Shown in pieces: positions 25,501 through 29,594 of a stretch of DNA of 29,594 bases (positions are counted from its first letter, which is position 1; each line of letters opens with the position of its first letter). A program made the translations under genes and the position numbers. The notes beneath the pieces are model-generated. The model was not told the origin of the DNA and did not search any database. It was given only the letters and a program-made list of their open reading frames with translations. The DNA lies in assembly GCA_018062725.1 (NCBI GenBank), contig JAGORP010000014.1, positions 1 through 29,594 on the forward strand, given 5' to 3'. Source of the stretch: Flavobacterium sp. (lineage in GTDB: Bacteria > Bacteroidota > Bacteroidia > Flavobacteriales > Flavobacteriaceae).

Positions 25501-26590
25501 TAGAGATAATATTAAAGACGGCGGATTTGCAGCAACCAACAAATTTAGTGGGGTATTGTACTTTTATGATCACTTTGGCGGAAATAGTCATATCCTTTCG
25601 GAATATGAAGGCGGTTATGGAACTTACTCATTAATGGGTGGTGTGGTAGCGGTTTCTAATAGTCCGTTGACTGCAAATACTGGTGCTTCCGGAACCAAAG
25701 TTCCGAAAAGATTTATCCCCGTGGCACAAGGGTTTTTTATTAAATCGATAAACGATCCCGCTTTAACAAGTAACAATCCAGGGTTGTCGCCAATTACAGG
25801 AGGGGTAATTAACTTTAATAATAGTCAACGCGTTTTCTGTACAGAAGCAAGCGGTAATTCGCTTTTCTTCCGAACTGATAATCCAATTTTGACTGACGAA
25901 AAAGATTCACGTGAAAAAATTAGACTTCAATTCATTTCCCCATCCGGAATAAATCGTCAGTTGCTTGTAGGAACAGATGTAAATGCAAGTAGTAATTTTG
26001 ATTTGGGATTTGATGCTCCGATGATTGATGTTAAAAATGAAGACATGTATTGGAATTTAGCAGGGAATAAGTTAATTATTCAAGGGCTTTCCAACTTTAA
26101 CAAAGAGCAAATAATTCCGTTTACGTTCAAGACAAACAACGAAGGTAAAATAACTATTAAAATCGTAGCACTTGAAAATATTGATGACTCCAAAGAAGTT
26201 TATGTGTTTGATGAAGTTAGAAGAGAAAGTCACAACTTAAGAAAAAATGAATTTGTAATGCAAGTAAATGCTGGGGAATATGCCAATCGATTTTCGATTC
26301 GATTTAGAGATTCCTCTGCAATTGAAACGAATTCGGACTTACTGGCCCAAGAGTTGTTAATTTCCTATTCGAAAACAGATCATTCAATTCTAATTTTTAA
26401 TGATACAAATGATAAATTAAAAGAAGTTCAAATTTTCAATTTGCTTGGGCAACAAGTTCAAAAATCAGATATTGAAAATACTTCCGGAAGTGCTGTAAAA
26501 GTGCCGGTTAAAAATTTATCTAATAGTACTTACATCGTCAAAGTCATTACGGTTGCTGGAAGTTCAACTAAAAAAATTATTATTAATTAA
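22541..26590 (+). CDS. Large surface/secreted protein with Ig-like and jelly-roll modules and T9SS sorting domain
   Basis: An exported protein of 1349 residues. I chose the ATG at 22541 (MKQIRLLLVMLFL) rather than the in-frame TTG two codons earlier. A signal peptide ends near GYGQ (residue 20). Then come Ig-like stretches (about 25-310) with paired cysteines, a choice-of-anchor-J-like jelly roll (about 325-495, with LSTNGGATYTTVL and SSWAIDNILIP), another Ig-like segment (about 500-655), a region typical of long Flavobacteriia surface proteins (about 680-1110, FHYNYWSSPVS), and a C-terminal T9SS type A domain (about 1270-1349, IFNLLGQQVQ ... YIVKVITVAG ... KKIIIN). The usual PNP motif at the start of that domain is missing. 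No enzyme motif is visible; adhesion is the likely role. It is monocistronic. Confidence 0.85.
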   Translation: MKQIRLLLVMLFLTQIGYGQDCSIQKAVSNDVSICIGQSTTITLYNSENLVAYQLRDASNNNIGLPIIGDGNNINFTVSPSGTTTYNVLSYTAVPACSTTLTDTVTVSVNALPSLSLLTANNNQTVCINTPITTISYSVGNATGASVSVLPAGLVSNYAAGVFTISGTPSVAGTFNFTVTTSGGCGPAASLNGNIQVQSLAVGGTVSDTSGLNPTTVCYSSPNGTLNLNGQSGAVLNWERSTDGGITWSTIPGSAGLTTYNYSGLTITTIFRAVVQNGALCPTVRSSSVLVNVIPNIKPSPVFAAPATICNGGSSVLTSQSGYATSQNLATGGSFNISNPPGWLADGCPNCLNAGSSNTDPGPFQLSATNGGTYSGTTYTATGKFAIANGNFNSVLETPVFSTLGLSTANLQFNHAFNLLAGAWVKVELSTNGGATYTTVLTQFNGASTRTPYNAFTLQSINLNSFIGQPSLRIRFNYHGVGASSWAIDNILIPDVPVNITTQWVDASNNVIATGNSYTVSPSVTTVYGVRSTFLINGTTTCQSSGSVGTTYVTVNVNPRPTASLGPSQTVCNSTSATFSVSLTGTPPWKIMYTDGTTITTVSGINSNPYILNTPNLVNNTTYTITSVSDAKCSSISSDITNNGVVTVLNGTPGLWTGLVGTDWFDCMNWAGGGPNPPTITTDVVIPNGQPNMPVINVASARAVANGGIANARDITIGTTASLTMTNSSVLNIGKDWKNSGTFNPGDATVVLKGSTLNQVQLINSGIKLYENFYNLSLNTSGGAKGVILPNNFRLTVANHLTLQSGDLRLTDEAQLVQLGNTPNPASGTGKLYRDQQGKKSSFHYNYWSSPVSNDNVNYALLGNLKDGTDVTTNPFAMTNINFGSGPYFADGAATNPIKISNRWLYKYASAAPDYWSWIPIANTQNLTVGEGFIMKGCDGTVANTVQQNYTFVGKPNNGDINLTLGVNQTYLIGNPYPSALDADKFIRDNIKDGGFAATNKFSGVLYFYDHFGGNSHILSEYEGGYGTYSLMGGVVAVSNSPLTANTGASGTKVPKRFIPVAQGFFIKSINDPALTSNNPGLSPITGGVINFNNSQRVFCTEASGNSLFFRTDNPILTDEKDSREKIRLQFISPSGINRQLLVGTDVNASSNFDLGFDAPMIDVKNEDMYWNLAGNKLIIQGLSNFNKEQIIPFTFKTNNEGKITIKIVALENIDDSKEVYVFDEVRRESHNLRKNEFVMQVNAGEYANRFSIRFRDSSAIETNSDLLAQELLISYSKTDHSILIFNDTNDKLKEVQIFNLLGQQVQKSDIENTSGSAVKVPVKNLSNSTYIVKVITVAGSSTKKIIIN

Positions 26591-26609
26591 TTTTTGGGTT
26601 ATATTGATA

Positions 26610-26641
26610 AAAAAAGGCTCTAAATTCTAGAGCCTTTTTTT
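26610..26641. terminator. Bidirectional terminator between the surface protein and the PhnA-domain gene
   Basis: Stem AAAAAGGCTCTA / TAGAGCCTTTTT around AATTC, with A-run and T-run on either side, between converging genes. Confidence 0.87.
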
Positions 26642-26657
26642 GGTATTAATCGTTAGA

Positions 26658-27233
26658 TTATTTGGTTTTCTTTACATATTGGGTCAAAATCACGATATGT
26701 TGTCCTTCTACTCGACCTTCAATTTGTTCTGCATTATCCCAAACCAGTTTAATGTTGTGTACAGCTGCACCACGTTTTGCAGTGAAAGTTGCCCCTTTAA
26801 CATCAAGATCTTTTATTAAAACTACCGAGTCTCCATCAAGGAGTATATTTCCGTTAGAGTCTTTGTGAATAATTTTGCCTTCTTCATCTTCGTCTTCTCC
26901 GGTAGCTTTTGCCCACTCCAATGCTTCATCGTCTAGATACATCATGTCCAGTAAGTCATGGTTTTTTAATCTAGCCAACATACGCCAAGATACAATTTGT
27001 ACAGGTAGGTTTTCGTTCCACATGCTGTCGGATAAGCCCCTCCAGTCATTAGGATTCATCAATTCTTTATTTTCGATTTGTTCCTTTAGTGATTTTGTAA
27101 TCAATATACAGTTTTCGGGAATTGCCTCTGTTTTGGGCGCAACTAGATAAACGACTAAATTTTCATCGCTACCACTTATTTCGCATACTGAACCACTTCT
27201 ATCTTTTAATCTTTTTTCTGTAACTACACTCAT
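26658..27233 (-). CDS. PhnA-domain protein with degenerate zinc ribbon
   Basis: A 191-residue PhnA (YjdM)-family protein. The C-terminal PhnA domain (about 122-189) is clear: KDSNGNILLDGDSVVLIKDL, then VKGATFTAKRGAAVHNIKL, IEGRVEGQ and a YVKK end. Despite the name, the E. coli relative is not established as a phosphonate enzyme, and the function is unknown. In relatives the N-terminal part carries a zinc ribbon (CELC and a second cysteine pair). Here the first pair reads CEIS (Cys17, Ser20) and the second region has only Cys42, so zinc binding is probably lost. An acidic stretch (GEDEDEEG) joins the halves. It follows the barrel gene by two bases and is co-transcribed with it. Confidence 0.85.
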   Translation of the reverse strand: MSVVTEKRLKDRSGSVCEISGSDENLVVYLVAPKTEAIPENCILITKSLKEQIENKELMNPNDWRGLSDSMWNENLPVQIVSWRMLARLKNHDLLDMMYLDDEALEWAKATGEDEDEEGKIIHKDSNGNILLDGDSVVLIKDLDVKGATFTAKRGAAVHNIKLVWDNAEQIEGRVEGQHIVILTQYVKKTK

Positions 27234-27235
27234 GA

Positions 27236-27736
27236 CTATAAATTAAATGACATTCCTAAACTAACATTAAACTGATTGTTTAAATGTCCGAAAATACCTG
27301 GTGTGGTGTCGTATTTTGCAATGGGAAAACCCGCTTCTGTATACAAGCCAAATCCTTCAGAAAAGAAATAACGAGCACCAACATGACCTCCGAAATTTCG
27401 TAAACCCACTTCTAAACCTGGATAAAAATCTAATTTTTCATCAATATTGATTACTTTTCCTAAGTTGGCATTAAAGCGCGCTCTGAAATCGGCTCTGTCT
27501 TCAAATTTTGGTTTTAAACCAAGAAGATTAGAAACGCCCAACAAATAAGACGCTGAAAATCCGTATGACATGTTTTCTCCTAGTCCAAAATCTACAGTCG
27601 ATATAATTCCAGTTCCTCCCTTTTGAAAATTAGCGCCCACTTGAAATTTAATATCTCCCTTGCCCGAATATGCTTCTTGTGCGGTGGCTATAAAAGCTGA
27701 AAAAACACATAAAAGCATTAAAATTTTTTTGTTCAT
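27236..27736 (-). CDS. Small outer-membrane beta-barrel protein (DUF6646-like)
   Basis: A 166-residue exported protein with signal peptide MNKKILMLLCVFSAFIATAQ. The rest alternates as in an eight-stranded barrel (DIKFQVGANF, MSYGFSASYLLG, ADFRARFNANLG, FYPGLEVGLRNFG, GARYFF, FNVSLGMSFNL) and ends in hydrophobic residues as outer-membrane proteins do. It resembles a Flavobacteriia family I recall as DUF6646. An in-frame ATG 24 bases further upstream overlaps the -7 box, so I chose 27736 as start. It is first of a two-gene operon with the PhnA-domain gene. Function is unknown. Confidence 0.8.
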   Translation of the reverse strand: MNKKILMLLCVFSAFIATAQEAYSGKGDIKFQVGANFQKGGTGIISTVDFGLGENMSYGFSASYLLGVSNLLGLKPKFEDRADFRARFNANLGKVINIDEKLDFYPGLEVGLRNFGGHVGARYFFSEGFGLYTEAGFPIAKYDTTPGIFGHLNNQFNVSLGMSFNL

Positions 27737-27759
27737 GATTGTTAGTTTAAAAATCATCA

Positions 27760-27767
27760 CAAATATA
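27760..27767 (-). promoter_or_regulatory. -7 box of the barrel-PhnA operon
   Basis: On the minus strand TATATTTG, a perfect TAnnTTTG match, lies 23 bases before the chosen start at 27736. It decides against the upstream ATG at 27760. Confidence 0.5.
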
Positions 27768-27778
27768 GTAAGATAGAT

Positions 27779-28507
27779 CTAATTTCGGCCTATTTCCTCA
27801 GGATACAATAAATATACAGGCTCACTTTGCCAAAACATTTTACTGTCGATATCCAAAATCGTAAGGGGTCCTTTAAAAGCTGCTCCGGTGTCTATATTCC
27901 AAACGTTGGCTTTATTGGTTGGTGTCGTTTGATCGATTTGCGTTACCGGAGTGTGGCCTATATATATTTCATGGTATAATTTGAGTCGTCTGGGGTAAAA
28001 TACAGAATCGGTTGAAAGAGTAGAATCTAACGCCAGAACCATTTCCCAAAGAGTTCTATCCCAATATAAAAGTCTTGGAAAGTGTTCATAAGTAACCCCT
28101 TTTAGATTTGTAAATCCGGCATGAATAAACAACCTGTTTTTTTCGTCTAAGTGATAATTTTTTAGAGATAGTAGAAATTCAATGTGCTTTTGTATGGTTT
28201 CTTCAGAGACCATTTGGTAGGCTTTTACAGTCGATTCCCCACCATGTTCATACCACATTGGGTTATCATGTTTGTTTTGTAGCCAGTGTAAGACAAGTTC
28301 ATCGTGATTACCTCGTAAGAAAATACAATTTTGGGTTTGACTGAGGCTGATAAAAAAATCGAGTACTTGTGGAGATTCGCTCCATCCATCTACATAATCT
28401 CCAAGGAAAATCAAGGTGTCTTTTGGAGTCACTTTTGCTTTTTCTAAGACTTGAATGAGCGCCTTTAATCCACCATGAATATCTCCGACAACAAAAGTTT
28501 TTGACAT
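27779..28507 (-). CDS. PPP-family metallophosphatase (bacterial serine/threonine phosphatase-like)
   Basis: A 242-residue cytoplasmic calcineurin-like phosphatase of the PPP group. Metal-binding motifs are GDIHGG (8-13), GDYVDGW (36-42, normally GDxVDRG) and RGNHDE (65-70), followed by YIGHTPV and NIDTGAAF with the later histidine and aspartate. No signal peptide. Relatives dephosphorylate proteins or dinucleoside polyphosphates; the length and GHTP...IDTGA arrangement favour the PrpA/PrpB-like protein phosphatases over ApaH. Substrate cannot be told from sequence. It is transcribed separately from the barrel gene, which has its own promoter. Confidence 0.88.
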   Translation of the reverse strand: MSKTFVVGDIHGGLKALIQVLEKAKVTPKDTLIFLGDYVDGWSESPQVLDFFISLSQTQNCIFLRGNHDELVLHWLQNKHDNPMWYEHGGESTVKAYQMVSEETIQKHIEFLLSLKNYHLDEKNRLFIHAGFTNLKGVTYEHFPRLLYWDRTLWEMVLALDSTLSTDSVFYPRRLKLYHEIYIGHTPVTQIDQTTPTNKANVWNIDTGAAFKGPLTILDIDSKMFWQSEPVYLLYPEEIGRN

Positions 28508-28569
28508 AGAATAACTGTAATTAGAACATTAAAATAACCCACAAATTGTGGCCTTTGACAACCGAAACA

Positions 28570-28602
28570 TTTAACAAAATATGCGGAAAAACCGTAAAAT
28601 TT
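28570..28602. promoter_or_regulatory. Putative operator, copy 2 (upstream of small exported peptide)
   Basis: 30/33 identical to 8775-8807: TTTAACAAAATATGCGG, then AA, AAACCGTAA, A, ATTT. The dyad is weaker here (CGGAA-A-AACCG). It ends 16 bases before a perfect -7 box, TAATTTTG (28619-28626), so it covers the -33 region, where no TTTG is seen. This arrangement fits an activator site replacing the -33 element. Confidence 0.6.
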
Positions 28603-28618
28603 ATCGAATTAACGGTTA

Positions 28619-28626
28619 TAATTTTG
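28619..28626 (+). promoter_or_regulatory. -7 box of the small exported peptide gene
   Basis: TAATTTTG fits TAnnTTTG perfectly. It lies 106 bases before the peptide ATG and 49 bases after the start of the putative operator. Confidence 0.5.
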
Positions 28627-28724
28627 AAAAAATTATAAGAAACAGAAGTACTAAAAATTTATAGGAAATCGTTTTTAATAACTAGCAAATTCAAAAAAAT
28701 AATATAAACTTAAAATTCAAAATT

Positions 28725-28892
28725 ATGAAAACTTTTTATTTGGCCATCAGTTTTTTAGCTTTACTTGGATCACCAGTATCATGTGCTATAGAGGAAATGA
28801 ATCACAACGATCAACAAACAAATCAATCGGAGTATACTACAACAACAGATACGGATATTGATCCTCCAATTCCAGCGCAAATCCCTAGGTAG
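28725..28892 (+). CDS. Small exported peptide (55 residues)
   Basis: Not in any family I recognise. The gene encodes MKTFYLAISFLALLGSPVSC, then AIEEMNHNDQQTNQSEY, a Thr/Asp stretch (TTTTDTDID) and the end PPIPAQIPR. The first 21 residues form a signal peptide. Cleavage after SCA would give a 34-residue polar peptide; the Cys20 context (SPVSC) is a poor lipobox, though lipidation cannot be excluded. It has a plausible promoter with the putative operator, and is followed 86 bases later by a TPR lipoprotein gene on the same strand. A secreted signal or surface peptide is inference. The signal peptide, promoter and clean start and stop argue for a real gene. Confidence 0.65.
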   Translation: MKTFYLAISFLALLGSPVSCAIEEMNHNDQQTNQSEYTTTTDTDIDPPIPAQIPR

Positions 28893-28943
28893 TATTTTTA
28901 CTACAAATCACTAATTCACTGTTATAAATCAGTATAAAATCAG

Positions 28944-28951
28944 TAGATTTG
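28944..28951 (+). promoter_or_regulatory. -7 box of the TPR lipoprotein gene
   Basis: TAGATTTG fits TAnnTTTG, 27 bases before the GTG start at 28979. No -33 TTTG is seen. Confidence 0.4.
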
Positions 28952-28978
28952 AATTATTTAACTTTTGAATATTGATTT

Positions 28979-29594
28979 GTGAAAAACTTATTTTGTGGTA
29001 TACTGTTTTTTTTAGTTTTCGTTTCTTGTAAAGAAGAGAAAGATAGGGAGTTAGTGTATTCAGAAGATTATGTTGAATCGCTTTTTTCGAATGTGTATGA
29101 TGTAAAAATACCAAGAAATGAACGATTAAAAAGCATTAATCGAGCCTATCATATTCTTCAAGATCGAGAAAATGATTCGCTAAAAAGGGCGCTTTATTTT
29201 CAATTGGCAGGGGGTTTTTACAACCTTGAGAAATATGACAAGTATTTTGAGGTATGTAAAGAAGTGAATGCTATGTCAATTGAAAAAAATGACACAATAA
29301 GTATTTCGAAAAGTTTAAATTTTTTAGGCAATTATTATTACATCCATTTCAAAAATGATAGCGCGTATTATTATTATACGAAAGCCGAAAAAATGTATCA
29401 GCACAACAAACAAGTGGGTGCTACAACCGATAGGATAGGATTGTATAAAGCGAATATTTTATTTTATGAGAAAGATTTTTCCGGAGCCGAAACAGCAGTA
29501 GTAAAAATATAAAAATCAGCCATAAAAGGAAGTGATACCCGACTTATTTACGATTGCTACATCACTCTTGGACTTTCTTTAGAAGGACTAAATC
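28979..29594 (+). pseudogene. TPR-repeat lipoprotein, interrupted by an in-frame stop; cut by window end
   Basis: The frame opens with GTG (an upstream in-frame TGA at 28973-28975 rules out an earlier start) and gives a lipoprotein signal: MKNLFCGILFFLVFVSC, lipobox FVSC. TPR-like helices follow, e.g. LKRALYFQLAGGFYNLEKYD and SLNFLGNYYYIHFKNDSAYY. The frame hits TAA at 29510-29512 after 177 residues. In the same frame it then continues open for 27 codons to the window end with TPR-like sequence (RLIYDCYITLGLSLEGLN). A TTA-to-TAA change would explain this. In Flavobacteriia, proteins of this build often end in a membrane helix plus a LuxR-type HTH or a histidine kinase, so a sensor-regulator is likely, but that part is outside the window. 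A short functional product of 177 residues cannot be excluded. Confidence 0.65.

Noticed and set aside
28539..28551. Perfect 13-base palindrome CCACAAATTGTGG upstream of the phosphatase gene
   Set aside because: It could be an operator, but it is short, AT-rich in the centre, occurs once in what I read, and has no clear promoter attached to it.
29507..29594. Frameshift as the cause of the broken TPR gene
   Set aside because: Coding-like sequence continues in the same frame after the stop, so a base substitution fits better than an insertion or deletion.

Overview
The window looks like chromosomal DNA of a Flavobacterium-type organism (Bacteroidota, Flavobacteriia). Supporting signs are the gliding lipoprotein gene gldH, two very long exported proteins ending in type IX secretion (T9SS) sorting domains, a TonB-dependent receptor carrying a carboxypeptidase-like N-terminal domain, low GC content, weak Shine-Dalgarno sequences, and several -7 boxes of the Bacteroidota type (TAnnTTTG). 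I see no rRNA, tRNA, CRISPR array, integrase or intact insertion sequence.

Layout. 1-3070: interspersed repeats, a good promoter, then a tightly coupled operon of trhO, trhP and a [4Fe-4S] ferredoxin, ended by a hairpin terminator. TrhO and TrhP are the two known, unrelated routes to 5-hydroxyuridine at tRNA position 34; here they share an operon and also a homologous C-terminal domain. 3118-8764: ricT-like PSP1 gene, gldH, class A penicillin-binding protein, then scoA and scoB, separated by a repeat remnant and closed by a terminator. 8765-12553: long regulatory region and a secreted M4 metalloprotease with a tandemly duplicated FN3-GEVED module and a T9SS signal. 12567-13832: rlmI, facing a three-gene minus-strand operon (TonB receptor, jelly-roll lipoprotein, DUF5689-like lipoprotein; 13847-18667). 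A secreted EEP-family nuclease/phosphatase is transcribed divergently from that operon. 19960-22289: haaO and an ALDH7-type dehydrogenase, separated by a 139-bp palindromic repeat. 22541-26641: a 1349-residue surface protein with a T9SS domain. 26658-28507, minus strand: a PhnA-domain protein, a small outer-membrane barrel and a PPP-family phosphatase. 28570-29594: a putative operator, a 55-residue exported peptide gene, and a TPR lipoprotein gene broken by an in-frame stop and cut by the window end.

How the genes fit together. The first operon is tRNA wobble-base hydroxylation with its own electron carrier. The receptor, lipoproteins and nuclease look like one surface nutrient-scavenging system, possibly for nucleic acid or organic phosphate. 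haaO, the ALDH7 enzyme and the CoA transferase fit amino-acid breakdown (tryptophan, lysine and ketone-body-forming amino acids). The most intriguing regulatory signal is a 33-bp sequence (30/33 identical) found upstream of both the secreted protease and the small exported peptide, each time exactly 49 bp before a -7-like box. This hints at a shared regulon linked to the neighbouring peptide/TPR pair.
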